A stretch of 64,000 nt of DNA from Halomonas denitrificans (GTDB lineage: Bacteria > Pseudomonadota > Gammaproteobacteria > Pseudomonadales > Halomonadaceae). The translations under genes and the position numbers were made by a program. The notes under the pieces are model-generated. The model saw only the letters and a program-made list of their open reading frames with translations, searched no databases and was not told where the DNA came from. Positions 26,730-35,967 of the stretch are shown piece by piece. The stretch covers positions 248,001 to 312,000 of the forward strand of contig NZ_PYVX01000003.1 in assembly GCF_003056305.1 (NCBI RefSeq), written 5' to 3'. The stretch's first letter is position 1; every line of letters starts with the position of its first letter.

Positions 26730-28028
26730 ATGAATCAGGTTGGTCTTGCCACTTTCGATGCCCAGATCGCCGCTGCCATCGCCGACGAGGTCGTGCGCCA
26801 GGAGGCTCATGTCGAGCTGATCGCCTCCGAGAACTATGCCAGCCGCGCCGTGATGGAGGCCCAGGGTACCCAGCTGACCAACAAGTACGCCGAGGGCTAT
26901 CCGGGCAAGCGGTATTACGGCGGCTGCGAGCATGTCGATGTGGTCGAGCAGTTGGCCATCGATCGCGCCTGCGACCTGTTCGGCGCCGACTACGCCAACG
27001 TCCAGCCGCACTCCGGGGCCCAGGCCAATGCCGCGGCCTTCATGGCGTTGATCCAGCCGGGCGATACCGTGCTGGGCATGAGCCTGGCCCATGGCGGCCA
27101 CCTGACTCATGGCGCCGCGCCCAATTTCTCCGGCAAGCACTACAACGCCGTGCAGTACGGCCTCAACCCGGAGACCGGCGAGATCGATTACGACGAGGTC
27201 GAGCGCCTCGCTCGTGAGCACCAGCCCAAGCTGATCATCGCCGGCTTCTCGGCCTATTCGCGGGTCGTGGATTGGCGGCGTTTCCGCACGATCGCCGACG
27301 AGGTGGGGGCCTGGCTGCTGGTCGACATGGCCCATGTGGCCGGCCTGGTCGCCGCGGGCCACTACCCGAGCCCGATTCCCCACGCCCACGTGGTCACCAC
27401 CACCACCCACAAGACCCTGCGCGGCCCGCGTGGCGGCCTGATCCTCTCCGCACATGGCGATGCCGCGCTCTACAAGAAGCTCAATGGTGCGGTGTTTCCG
27501 GGCCAGCAGGGCGGCCCGCTGATGCATGTGATCGCCGCCAAGGCCGTGGCCTTCAAGGAGGCCATGAGTCAGGAATTCGTGGCCTATCAGCAGCGGGTGA
27601 TCGACAACGCCCAGGCCATGGCCGGGGTGTTCAGGGAGCGCGGCTTCGATGTGGTGTCCGGCGGCACCGACGATCATCTCTTCCTGGTCTCGCTGATCAA
27701 GCAGGAGGTGACCGGCAAGGATGCCGATGCCGCGCTGGGTCGTGCGCACATCACCGTCAACAAGAATGCCGTGCCCAATGATCCCCAGAGCCCCTTCGTC
27801 ACCTCGGGCCTGCGCATCGGCACCCCGGCCGTGACCACTCGCTGCTTCGATGCGACCGAGTGCAGCGACCTGGCCGGCTGGATCTGCGACATCCTCGATG
27901 TGCTGGCCGAACGTGGCAATACCGACGCCGTCGAGGCCGAGGTCCGCGACAAGGTGGCCGAGCTGTGCGAGCGCCACCCGGTCTATGCCCCGGCTTCCGT
28001 CGCGGCGACCGAAACCTCCATCGCGTGA
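26730..28028 (+). CDS. glyA: Serine hydroxymethyltransferase
   Basis: PLP enzyme that interconverts glycine plus 5,10-methylene-THF and serine. 432 aa from ATG 26730, with AAGAAGGAG upstream; the frame open back to 26493 is not GlyA-like. The N-terminal [18 protein letters not shown] and [10 protein letters not shown] are the family signature, and the PLP lysine is Lys228 in [14 protein letters not shown] (E. coli Lys229). Its position as first gene of the sox operon suggests a paralogue dedicated to turning the glycine and C1 unit from sarcosine into serine. Confidence 0.96.
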   Translation: MNQVGLATFDAQIAAAIADEVVRQEAHVELIASENYASRAVMEAQGTQLTNKYAEGYPGKRYYGGCEHVDVVEQLAIDRACDLFGADYANVQPHSGAQANAAAFMALIQPGDTVLGMSLAHGGHLTHGAAPNFSGKHYNAVQYGLNPETGEIDYDEVERLAREHQPKLIIAGFSAYSRVVDWRRFRTIADEVGAWLLVDMAHVAGLVAAGHYPSPIPHAHVVTTTTHKTLRGPRGGLILSAHGDAALYKKLNGAVFPGQQGGPLMHVIAAKAVAFKEAMSQEFVAYQQRVIDNAQAMAGVFRERGFDVVSGGTDDHLFLVSLIKQEVTGKDADAALGRAHITVNKNAVPNDPQSPFVTSGLRIGTPAVTTRCFDATECSDLAGWICDILDVLAERGNTDAVEAEVRDKVAELCERHPVYAPASVAATETSIA

Positions 28029-28034
28029 GCCCGC

Positions 28035-28058
28035 TCCCCGCCGGCGCCTCGGCGGGGA
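28035..28058 (+). other. Intercistronic hairpin between glyA and soxB
   Basis: Arms TCCCCGCC/GGCGGGGA with an 8-nt loop, 20 bp before soxB and without a T tract. It could stabilise or process the polycistronic mRNA. Confidence 0.45.
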
Positions 28059-28077
28059 CCTTCGAGGAGAAGACCCT

Positions 28078-29328
28078 ATGCAACGCTATTCAGGCTTCGG
28101 GCTGGCCAAGCACGCGCTGAGCCATCATGAGAACTGGGAGCGCCAGTGGCGCAATCCCGTGCCCAAGAAGCAGTACGACGTGATCATCGTCGGCGGCGGT
28201 GGCCATGGCCTGGCCACGGCCTACTACCTGGCCAAGGAGCACGGCATCAAGAACGTCGCCGTGATCGAGAAGGGCTGGCTGGGCGGCGGCAACACCGCCC
28301 GTAACACGACGATCGTGCGCTCCAACTACCTGTGGGACGAGGCGGCGGCGCTCTACGAACATTCCATGAAGCTGTGGGAAGGGCTGTCCCAGGACCTCAA
28401 CTACAACGTCATGTTCTCCCAGCGCGGCGTGCTCAACCTGGGTCACACCCTGCAGGACATGCGTGACATCCAGCGTCGGGTCAACGCCAACCGCCTCAAC
28501 GGCATCGACGGCGAGGTGCTGGATGCCAAGGGCGTGCAGGAGCTGGTGCCGATCATGGACTGCTCGAAGCATGCCCGCTATCCGGTGATGGGGGCCTCCT
28601 GGCAGCCGCGTGCCGGCGTGGCCCGCCACGACGCCGTGGCCTGGGGCTTCGCCCGCGGGGCCGATGCCCACGGCGTCGACATCCTGCAGCAGACCGAGGT
28701 CACCGGCTTCAAGATTCGCGACGGCCAGATCTATGGCGTGCACACCAACCGCGGTGACATCGAAGCCAAGACCGTCGGCTGCGTGGCCGCCGGCAACTCC
28801 GGGGTGCTGGCCAAGATGGCCGGGATCAAGCTGCCGCTGGAATCGCATCCGCTCCAGGCGCTGGTCTCCGAGCCGCTCAAGCCGGTGCTCGACACCGTGG
28901 TGATGTCCAATCACGTGCACGGCTACATCAGCCAGTCGGACAAGGGCGACCTGGTCATCGGCGCCGGCATCGACGGCTACAACGGCTATGGTCAGCGCGG
29001 CAGCTATCCCACCGTGGAACACACCCTGCAGGCGATCGTCGAGATGTTCCCGATCTTCTCCCGGGTGCGCATGAACCGTCAGTGGGGCGGCATCGTCGAT
29101 ACCTGCCCGGATGCCTGCCCGATCCTGTCCAAGACCAAGGTCAAGGGGCTGTACTTCAACTGCGGTTGGGGCACCGGCGGCTTCAAGGCCACCCCGGGCT
29201 CGGCCCACGTGTTCGCCGCCAGTCTGGCCAAGGGCGAGATGCATCCGATCGCCGCCCCGTTCTCCATCGACCGCTTCAACACCGGTGCGCTAGTCGACGA
29301 GCACGGTGCCGCCGGCGTGGCGCACTGA
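28078..29328 (+). CDS. soxB: Sarcosine oxidase beta subunit
   Basis: Flavin-bearing catalytic subunit of heterotetrameric sarcosine oxidase, 416 aa from ATG 28078 (GGAG upstream). The FAD fold is [22 protein letters not shown] (starting about residue 36), followed by [19 protein letters not shown], highly typical of SoxB. The C-terminal part has [15 protein letters not shown], the flavin-contacting end of the DAAO fold. The subunit oxidises sarcosine to glycine and formaldehyde-level carbon, passing electrons to oxygen to give peroxide. Confidence 0.96.
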   Translation: MQRYSGFGLAKHALSHHENWERQWRNPVPKKQYDVIIVGGGGHGLATAYYLAKEHGIKNVAVIEKGWLGGGNTARNTTIVRSNYLWDEAAALYEHSMKLWEGLSQDLNYNVMFSQRGVLNLGHTLQDMRDIQRRVNANRLNGIDGEVLDAKGVQELVPIMDCSKHARYPVMGASWQPRAGVARHDAVAWGFARGADAHGVDILQQTEVTGFKIRDGQIYGVHTNRGDIEAKTVGCVAAGNSGVLAKMAGIKLPLESHPLQALVSEPLKPVLDTVVMSNHVHGYISQSDKGDLVIGAGIDGYNGYGQRGSYPTVEHTLQAIVEMFPIFSRVRMNRQWGGIVDTCPDACPILSKTKVKGLYFNCGWGTGGFKATPGSAHVFAASLAKGEMHPIAAPFSIDRFNTGALVDEHGAAGVAH

Positions 29329-29350
29329 TCCACCGCAGAGGAGAGCCGAC

Positions 29351-29743
29351 ATGTTCTATATCCATTGCCCCTACTGCGGCGAACACCGCGAGGAAGAGGA
29401 ATTCCACCCCAAGGGCCAGGCGCACATCGCCCGTCCCCAGGACCCGGACGCCTGCAGCGACGAGGAGTGGGGCGACTACCTGTTCTTCCGCGATAACCCG
29501 CGTGGCATTCATCACGAGCTGTGGGTACATGCCGTGGGGTGCCGCAAGTTCTTCAACGTCACCCGCAACACCGTGACCTACGACATCCTCGAGACCTACA
29601 AGATCGGCGAGCAGCCATCGGTCACTGCCGAGAGCCTGGCGAGCGCCGAGAAGACGGCGGGCGTGCAGGTGGCCGACGGCGGCCAGCAGGCGGTGGGCGC
29701 CAGCGACAGCGCGGTGAAAGACTCCAGGGGGGCCAAGGTATGA
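29351..29743 (+). CDS. soxD: Sarcosine oxidase delta subunit
   Basis: Small zinc-binding structural subunit. 130 aa from ATG 29351 (MFYIHCPYCGEH), with GGAGAG upstream. The zinc ligands Cys6, Cys9, His60 and Cys64 match the known delta-subunit site. It is longer than typical delta subunits (about 100 aa); the last 35 residues form an Ala/Gly/Ser-rich tail of unknown use. Its stop overlaps the soxA start (ATGA at 29740). Confidence 0.94.
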   Translation: MFYIHCPYCGEHREEEEFHPKGQAHIARPQDPDACSDEEWGDYLFFRDNPRGIHHELWVHAVGCRKFFNVTRNTVTYDILETYKIGEQPSVTAESLASAEKTAGVQVADGGQQAVGASDSAVKDSRGAKV

Positions 29744-32700
29744 CACGCAACGCACAGCAGTCCAACCGCCTGTCGCAGGGCGGTCGCATCGACCGTTCCC
29801 GCACGCTGAGCTTTACCTTCAACGGCAAGACCTATCAGGGCCATGCCGGGGATACCCTGGCCTCGGCACTGCTCGCCAATGGCGTCGATATCGTCAACCG
29901 CAGCTTCAAGTACTCGCGTCCTCGCGGCATCGTCGCCGCTGGCGCCGAGGAGCCCAATGCGGTGGTCCAGCTGGGCAAGACAGAGGCGGGTCAGGTGCCC
30001 AACGTACGGGCCACTCAGCAGGCCCTGTACGAGGGCCTGGAGGCCCGCAGCACCAACGGCTGGCCCAATGTCCAGCGCGATATGATGAGCCTGGTGGGCA
30101 AGCTGGGAGGCCAGTTCATGCCGCCGGGGTTCTACTACAAGACCTTCATGGCGCCAGCGTCCATGTGGATGACCTACGAAAAGTACATCCGCAAGAGTGC
30201 CGGTCTCGGCCGCAGCCCCATGGAGAACGACCCGGACATCTACGACCACCTGCACCAGCATTGTGACGTGCTGGTGATCGGTGCGGGCCCGGCGGGCCTC
30301 GCCGCGGCGCTGGCTGCCGCACAAGGTGGGGCCCGGGTGATCCTGGCCGATGAGCAGGAGGAGATGGGCGGCTCGCTGCTGGATACCCGCGAGCTGCTCG
30401 ATGACCAGCCGGCGGAGCAGTGGGTGGCCGAGGCGCTCCAGGCGCTGTCCGGCATGGACAACGTCACCCTGCTGCCGCGAACCACCGCCAATGGCTATCA
30501 CGATCACAACTTCGTGACCCTGCATGAGCGGCGCACCGAGCATCTGGCTGATACCGCACCGCTCAAGGAGGGGCGTCGCCAGGTGCGTGCGCGGATGCAC
30601 CGCGTACGCGCCGGTCGTGTCGTGCTGGCCACCGGTGCCCATGAGCGGCCGCTGGTCTACGCGGGCAACGACGTGCCGGGCAACCTGGTCGCCGGCGCGG
30701 TCTCCACCTACATCCGCCGCTATGGCGTGGTGCCGGGCAACAAGCTGGTGCTTTCTACCAGCAACGATCACGCTTACCGTGCCGCCCTGGACTGGGCAGA
30801 GAGCGGTCGCGACGTGGTCGCCATCGTCGACGCCCGGGCCAACCCGGACGGCGAGCTGGTCGAGCAGGCCCGTGGTCGTGGCATCAAGATCATCACCGGC
30901 AGCGCGGTGATCGAGGCCAAGGGCGAAAACCGCGTCCGCGGTGCCCGGGTGGCGAAGATCGACGCCGAGGGCTTCCGCGTGATCGGCGAGGCCACGACCC
31001 TGGACTGCGACACCATCGCCAGTTCCGGCGGCTACAGCCCGGTCATCCACCTGGCCTCCCACACCGGGGCCCGGCCGACCTGGAGTGATGACCTCCTCGG
31101 CTTCGTGCCCAATCTGGTGAAGGGTGTCGCCGCCGCCGGGAGTGCCCGGGGCGTTTATGCCACCGCCGATGTGCTGGCCGATGGTCTCACCGCTGGCGCC
31201 AACGCCGCTCAGGAAGCCGGTTTCGAGGCGGCCGACGTCAGGCTGCCCCAGGTCGCGGCGCGTCGCGATGGTGCGGCCTGTGCGCTCTATCAGGTGCCCC
31301 ACGAGAAGCCGACCCTGCGGGCGCCGAAGCAGTTCGTCGACCTGCAGAACGATGTCACCGCGGCGGGCATCGAGCTGGCCACTCGCGAAGGCTTCGAGTC
31401 CATCGAACACGTCAAGCGCTATACCGCCATGGGCTTCGGCACCGACCAGGGCAAGCTCGGCAACATCAACGGCATGGCCATCGCCGCCCGTTGCCTGGGC
31501 CGGACGATCCCCGAGGTCGGCACCACGGTGTTTCGCCCCAACTACACGCCGGTGGCCTTCGGTGCCATCGTCGGCCGTCACTGTCGTGAGCTGTTCGATC
31601 CCGAGCGCTACACCGCCATGCACCAGTGGCACGTGGAGCACGGTGCCGAGTTCGAGGACGTCGGTCAGTGGAAGCGTCCCTGGTATTTCCCGCGCAAGGT
31701 CAACGGCAAGACCGAGACCATGCACGAGGCGGTGGCCAGGGAGTGTCTGGCGGTGCGCGAGAAGGTCGGCATCCTCGATGCCTCGACGCTGGGCAAGATC
31801 GACATCCAGGGCCCGGATGCCCGCGAGTTCCTGGGCCGGGTCTACACCAACAAGTGGGCCAAGCTGGATCCCGGTCGTGTCCGCTATGGCCTGATGTGCA
31901 AGGATGACGGCATGGTGTTCGATGACGGGACCACCAGTTGCCTGGGCGAAAACCACTTCCTGATGACCACCACCACCGGTGGCGCGGCCGGGGTGCTGGA
32001 GTGGCTCGAGATCTGGCACCAGACCGAGTGGCCGGAGCTCGATGTGTACTTCAACTCGGTGACCGACCACTGGGCGACCATGACCGTCACCGGCCCCGAG
32101 GCACGCAAGCTGATGGCCGAGGTCACCGACATCGACCTGGACAAGGACAGCTTCAAGTTCATGGACTGGCGCGAAGGCCAGGTGGCCGGGGTGCCCGCGC
32201 GGGTGTTCCGCATCTCCTTCACTGGCGAGCTGGCCTATGAGATCAACGTCCAGGCCAACTATGCCATGCACGTCTGGGAGACGCTGTTCGCCCATGGTGA
32301 CAAGTACGGCCTGACGCCGTACGGCACCGAGACCATGCACGTGCTGCGTGCCGAGAAGGGCTTCATCATCGCCGGCCAGGACACCGATGGCTCGGTGACC
32401 CCGGAGGACCTGGGCATGCAGTGGGCGATCGGCTACGACAAGCCGTTTCCGTGGATCGGCAAGCGCGCCCTGTCGCGTCCCGACACCTCGCGTACCGACC
32501 GCAAGCAGCTGGTGGGCCTCAAGCCCAAGGATACCAAGGTGGTACTGGAAGAAGGCGCGCAGATCGTCCTCGACCCCAACCACGCGATCCCCATGCCGAT
32601 GGTCGGGCACGTGACCTCCAGCTATTACAGCCCGACCCTCGACTCAGGCTTCGCCCTGGCGGTGGTCAAGGGCGGTCAGCAGAAGATGGGCGAGACCGTC

Positions 32701-32790
32701 TATCTGCCCATGGCCGACGGCCAGGTCCATGAGGCCGAGATCGTCAGCACCATCTTCCTCGACCCCAAGGGAGAGCGTCAAAATGTCTAA
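29740..32790 (+). CDS. soxA: Sarcosine oxidase alpha subunit
   Basis: Large subunit, 1016 aa from ATG 29740 (MTRNAQQSNRLSQ). Domains in order: N-terminal 2Fe-2S-ferredoxin-like fold (FTFNGKTYQGHAGDTLASALLANG, without the iron ligands), a pyridine-nucleotide/FAD-type domain with VIGAGPAGLAAALAAAQGG, then a C-terminal aminomethyltransferase (GcvT-like) domain that binds tetrahydrofolate and yields 5,10-methylene-THF. Start chosen for the 4-nt overlap with soxD; the longer open frame from 29521 runs inside soxD. Confidence 0.96.
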   Translation: MTRNAQQSNRLSQGGRIDRSRTLSFTFNGKTYQGHAGDTLASALLANGVDIVNRSFKYSRPRGIVAAGAEEPNAVVQLGKTEAGQVPNVRATQQALYEGLEARSTNGWPNVQRDMMSLVGKLGGQFMPPGFYYKTFMAPASMWMTYEKYIRKSAGLGRSPMENDPDIYDHLHQHCDVLVIGAGPAGLAAALAAAQGGARVILADEQEEMGGSLLDTRELLDDQPAEQWVAEALQALSGMDNVTLLPRTTANGYHDHNFVTLHERRTEHLADTAPLKEGRRQVRARMHRVRAGRVVLATGAHERPLVYAGNDVPGNLVAGAVSTYIRRYGVVPGNKLVLSTSNDHAYRAALDWAESGRDVVAIVDARANPDGELVEQARGRGIKIITGSAVIEAKGENRVRGARVAKIDAEGFRVIGEATTLDCDTIASSGGYSPVIHLASHTGARPTWSDDLLGFVPNLVKGVAAAGSARGVYATADVLADGLTAGANAAQEAGFEAADVRLPQVAARRDGAACALYQVPHEKPTLRAPKQFVDLQNDVTAAGIELATREGFESIEHVKRYTAMGFGTDQGKLGNINGMAIAARCLGRTIPEVGTTVFRPNYTPVAFGAIVGRHCRELFDPERYTAMHQWHVEHGAEFEDVGQWKRPWYFPRKVNGKTETMHEAVARECLAVREKVGILDASTLGKIDIQGPDAREFLGRVYTNKWAKLDPGRVRYGLMCKDDGMVFDDGTTSCLGENHFLMTTTTGGAAGVLEWLEIWHQTEWPELDVYFNSVTDHWATMTVTGPEARKLMAEVTDIDLDKDSFKFMDWREGQVAGVPARVFRISFTGELAYEINVQANYAMHVWETLFAHGDKYGLTPYGTETMHVLRAEKGFIIAGQDTDGSVTPEDLGMQWAIGYDKPFPWIGKRALSRPDTSRTDRKQLVGLKPKDTKVVLEEGAQIVLDPNHAIPMPMVGHVTSSYYSPTLDSGFALAVVKGGQQKMGETVYLPMADGQVHEAEIVSTIFLDPKGERQNV

Positions 32791-33418
32791 TGTCGCAACG
32801 TTCGATACCCGTACCGAGACCAAGATTCCGGTCGAGTCGCCGCTGGCCTATTCCTATCGTCGTTCGGGGGCTCCGGCCCCCACTGCCAGGAGCCGGGTGG
32901 TGCTGCGCGAGCGGCCCTTCCTCGGTCACCTGGTGCTGCGCGGCGGGGCCATCGTGCTGGACGAGGCGGTCCGCGAGGCGCTCGACATCTCGCTGCCCGG
33001 CCAGCCCCAGGGACTGGTGCAGGACGCCGAGGGCCAGCGCTCCATTCAGTGGCTCTCCCCGGACGAGTGGTTGGTCATCGTGCCCGGTGGCGAGGAGTTC
33101 GAGCTGGAGCAGCGGCTGCGCAAGGCGCTGGGCGATGCCCACTTCGCCATCAGCAACGTCAGCGGCGGCCAGACCCTGGTCGAGCTCGAGGGCGAGGCGG
33201 CCCGGGAGCTGTTGATGAAGTCGGTGAGCTACGACGTCCATCCGAGCCATTTCCCGGAGGGCAAGGGGGTCACCACGGTGTTCGCCAAGGCCACGGTCAT
33301 CCTGCGTCGGCCCAGCGAGTCCCGTTGGGAGCTGGTGGTGCGCCGCAGCTTTGCCGACTACACCTACCGCTGGCTGCTCGACGCCGGTGAGGAGTACGGC
33401 ATCGGCGTCGAGCGCTGA
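32783..33418 (+). CDS. soxG: Sarcosine oxidase gamma subunit
   Basis: 211 aa from ATG 32783, overlapping the soxA end by 8 nt. The fold resembles a GcvT half-domain; QWLSPDEWLVIVPGG, NVSGGQTLVELEGEAARELL and the C-terminal RRSFADYTYRWLLDAGEEYG are typical gamma-subunit stretches. It completes the alpha-beta-gamma-delta complex in the order soxB-D-A-G. Confidence 0.94.
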   Translation: MSNVATFDTRTETKIPVESPLAYSYRRSGAPAPTARSRVVLRERPFLGHLVLRGGAIVLDEAVREALDISLPGQPQGLVQDAEGQRSIQWLSPDEWLVIVPGGEEFELEQRLRKALGDAHFAISNVSGGQTLVELEGEAARELLMKSVSYDVHPSHFPEGKGVTTVFAKATVILRRPSESRWELVVRRSFADYTYRWLLDAGEEYGIGVER

Positions 33419-33424
33419 CCACGA

Positions 33425-33448
33425 CGGGGCCGGCTATCGCCGGCCCCG
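33425..33448 (+). other. Intercistronic hairpin between soxG and purU
   Basis: Perfect 10-bp arms CGGGGCCGGC/GCCGGCCCCG around TATC, with no T tract. Similar in kind to the glyA-soxB hairpin, so it may modulate mRNA decay within the operon. Confidence 0.5.
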
Positions 33449-33463
33449 CTCAGGAGAGAAATC

Positions 33464-34330
33464 ATGCAAGACAACAACCGTTGCTGGATCCTGGCGGCGC
33501 AGTGCCCCAGCCGCCTGGGGAGCGTGGACGTGGTCACCCGCTTCCTCAAGGAGCAGCGCTGCTACATCACCGAGCAGCACACCTTCGACGATCGGCAGAG
33601 TGGGGGCTTCTTCATCCGCACGGAGTTCCGGCCCGAGGCCGAGGACTTCGATGCCGAGGCCTTCCAGGCCGGCTTCGCCAAGCGCGCCGCCGAGTTCGAG
33701 ATGAGCTTCGAGCTGACCCCGCCGGGGCGCCGCCTGCCGGTGGTGATCATGGTCTCCAAGGCCGATCACTGCCTCAACGACCTGCTCTACCGCTACCGTG
33801 TCGGCCAGCTGCCCATCGATATCCGCGCCATCGTCTCCAACCACCCGGACCTGGCGACCCTGGCGGAATGGCACGATATCCCCTACCACCACCTCCCTAT
33901 CACCGCCGAGACCAAGGCGGAGCAGGAGGCGCAGGTCTGGGTGGTGATCGAGCAGACCGGCGCCGAGCTGGTGATCCTGGCGCGCTACATGCAGGTGCTC
34001 TCGAGCGAGATGTGCGAGCGGCTCAGCGGCCGGGCGATCAATATCCACCACTCGCTGCTGCCGGGCTTCAAGGGCGCGCGGCCGTACCACCAGGCCTACG
34101 AGAAGGGCGTCAAGCTGGTCGGCGCCACGGCCCACTACATCAACGACGACCTGGACGAGGGACCGATCATCACCCAGGGCGTGGCGCCGGTGAGTCATGC
34201 CGACTACCCGGAGGACCTGGTGGCCAAGGGGCGCGACGTCGAGTGTCTGACCCTTGCCCGAGCGGTGGCCCTGCATGTGGAGCGCCGCGTCTTCCTGCAC
34301 GCCGGTCGCACGGTGGTGTTCGACCGCTGA
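33464..34330 (+). CDS. purU: Formyltetrahydrofolate deformylase PurU
   Basis: 288 aa. An N-terminal ACT domain (ILAAQCPSRLGSVDVVTRFL) is followed by a formyltransferase-like catalytic domain with NIHHSLLPGFKGARPY and HYINDDLDEGPIITQ, which hold the catalytic Asn, His and Asp. It hydrolyses 10-formyl-THF to THF and formate, recycling folate charged by sarcosine oxidase. AGGAGAG precedes the ATG. Last gene of the operon, followed by an intrinsic terminator. Confidence 0.95.
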   Translation: MQDNNRCWILAAQCPSRLGSVDVVTRFLKEQRCYITEQHTFDDRQSGGFFIRTEFRPEAEDFDAEAFQAGFAKRAAEFEMSFELTPPGRRLPVVIMVSKADHCLNDLLYRYRVGQLPIDIRAIVSNHPDLATLAEWHDIPYHHLPITAETKAEQEAQVWVVIEQTGAELVILARYMQVLSSEMCERLSGRAINIHHSLLPGFKGARPYHQAYEKGVKLVGATAHYINDDLDEGPIITQGVAPVSHADYPEDLVAKGRDVECLTLARAVALHVERRVFLHAGRTVVFDR

Positions 34331-34345
34331 GTGATCATCGGGCAT

Positions 34346-34364
34346 GCCGTCGAGGGCGGCTTTT
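34346..34364 (+). terminator. Intrinsic terminator after purU
   Basis: 6-bp stem GCCGTC/GGCGGC (one G-U pair), loop GAG, then TTTT, 16 bp after the purU stop. Another inverted repeat, GCCGGA/TCCGGC, follows at 34376-34393. Confidence 0.55.
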
Positions 34365-34416
34365 CCGGGTCACCGGCCGGATCGCGGTCCGGCACGTGGC
34401 GCCTCGCCCGAGACGA

Positions 34417-35235
34417 TCAACCCCGCGCTGCTGGCGCGGCGCGGCGTTGGCGGACGCCCTCGCTCTCGTCGCGCAGCTCGCGCAGCAGCGGCCCGAGATC
34501 CCCGCCCAGTGACTCGACGGCGGGCCTGGCGAAGTAATAACCCTGCTGGCGGGTGATGCCCAGGCGCGCTAGCCAGAGGGCCTCTTCCCGCGTCTCGACC
34601 CCCTCGCCGATCAGCAAGAGACCCAGGTCGTCGCCCAGCCCCTTCACCGCCTGGATCAGCGCCTGGCGCCGGGGGTCCCGGTCACAGCCCATCACCAGCT
34701 CCCGATCGACCTTCAGGCGGTCGGGCTTGAGGTCGGTGAGCAGGTCCAGGTTGGCGTAGCCGTTGCCGAAGTCGTCCAGCGCGGTGGTGAAGCCCATGGA
34801 GCGGTAGCTCTCGATGATGCGATGCAGGTGGCGCCGGTCGGTGACGCGCTCCGTCTCGGTGAACTCGAAGACCAGCCGCTCGGTGGGCCAGCCCACGCGC
34901 CGGCACACCTCGAGGGTGGCCTGGATGCATGCCTCGGGCTCGTAGACGGCATTGGGCAGGAAGTTGATCGAGAGGTTCTGGCGCATGCCCAGGCGGCTGG
35001 CCAGCTCGATGGCGCGCACCCGGCAGGCCTGGTCGAAGCGGTAGAGCAGGTCCCCCGTCACCTGGGAGAGCACGCTCCAGGCCGACTCCCCCTGGGGGCC
35101 GCGCACCAGCGCCTCGAAGGTGGTGACGCGGGCCTCGCGGATGTCGACGATCGGCTGGAACGCCATGGTGAAGGCGAAGGGGAGCTCCCCCTCGCAGCGT
35201 CCGCAGTGCCCCTCGACTCGTGCGCAGTGACTCAT
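34417..35235 (-). CDS. EAL-domain cyclic-di-GMP phosphodiesterase with Cys-rich N-terminus
   Basis: 272 aa single-domain EAL protein. All usual catalytic positions are present: EAL (41-43), Asn91 (SINFLP), Glu124/127 (EFTE), DDFG (154-157), Lys175 (LKVDRE), GEGVET (210-215) and Gln231 (QQGYYFARP). It should hydrolyse c-di-GMP to pGpG. The first 14 residues hold Cys4, Cys11 and Cys14 in an HCGRC context, possibly a metal or redox site. No membrane segment. It lies beside the second stator operon; low c-di-GMP favours swimming, so a motility role is likely. Confidence 0.88.
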   Translation of the reverse strand: MSHCARVEGHCGRCEGELPFAFTMAFQPIVDIREARVTTFEALVRGPQGESAWSVLSQVTGDLLYRFDQACRVRAIELASRLGMRQNLSINFLPNAVYEPEACIQATLEVCRRVGWPTERLVFEFTETERVTDRRHLHRIIESYRSMGFTTALDDFGNGYANLDLLTDLKPDRLKVDRELVMGCDRDPRRQALIQAVKGLGDDLGLLLIGEGVETREEALWLARLGITRQQGYYFARPAVESLGGDLGPLLRELRDESEGVRQRRAAPAARG

Positions 35236-35280
35236 CTCTTGTCCTTGTGGTGTGCATGGTGCCGTGCGATCTCGGGTGTC

Positions 35281-35967
35281 TCAGGCGTCGCTGGTGAGCA
35301 GCAGCTCGACCCGACGGTTGGCGGCGCGTCCCTCGCGGCTGTCGTTGCTCTCCAGGGGCTGGGTGTCGGCGTAGCCGATGGCCCGCAGGCGCGACTCGGA
35401 CAGGCCGCTCTTCACCAGATGGCGCAGCACCGAGATCGCGCGGCCGGTGGAGAGCTCCCAGTTGGAGGGGAAGCGGCGCGTGGCGATCGGCACGTTGTCG
35501 GTGTGTCCCTCGACCGAGATGCGCCCGTCGAAGGTCTGGAGCGTCTCCACCATGCCCTGCAGCACGCGCTCCCCCCGGGGGGTGAGGCGCGCCTGGCCGC
35601 TGGCGAACAGCAGGTTGTTGTCGATGCGCAGGGTGATGCCACCCTTGCCCTCGGCGACGCTGACCCCCTCCATCTCGAGGCCCTTGAAGCGCGGCTGCAG
35701 GCCCTCGTGGCGGGGCTTGAGGCCGGCGGACCGGGGGGCCATGCCGCCGGCCACCGCCAGCGAGGAGGCGTAGGCCGCGGACGACACCGCCGGGCCGGCG
35801 AACTGGCTGCCGCTCTCGGCCTGGCCGTTGCCCGCCATCGAGAGCAGCAGCACGAACAGGGTGATCAGCAGGGTCAGCACGTCCAGGTAGCTCATCAGCC
35901 AGCTCTCGCCGTCACCCTCGCCCTGGCCGGCGGGGCTCAGCGCCTCGCTGATCTCCCGGTTACGCAT
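35281..35967 (-). CDS. Second flagellar stator subunit, MotB/PomB family
   Basis: 228 aa from ATG 35967 (MRNREISEAL), overlapping the end of the preceding motA-type gene by 8 nt. One TM segment, SWLMSYLDVLTLLITLFVLLL, carries the ion-binding Asp (about residue 30) in a YLD context instead of the classic AD. The C-terminal OmpA-like peptidoglycan-binding domain has VEGHTDNVPI and NWELSTGRAISVLRHL. With its partner it forms an ion-conducting stator distinct from MotAB at 58984-60812. Whether it conducts sodium or protons cannot be told from sequence. Confidence 0.88.
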   Translation of the reverse strand: MRNREISEALSPAGQGEGDGESWLMSYLDVLTLLITLFVLLLSMAGNGQAESGSQFAGPAVSSAAYASSLAVAGGMAPRSAGLKPRHEGLQPRFKGLEMEGVSVAEGKGGITLRIDNNLLFASGQARLTPRGERVLQGMVETLQTFDGRISVEGHTDNVPIATRRFPSNWELSTGRAISVLRHLVKSGLSESRLRAIGYADTQPLESNDSREGRAANRRVELLLTSDA

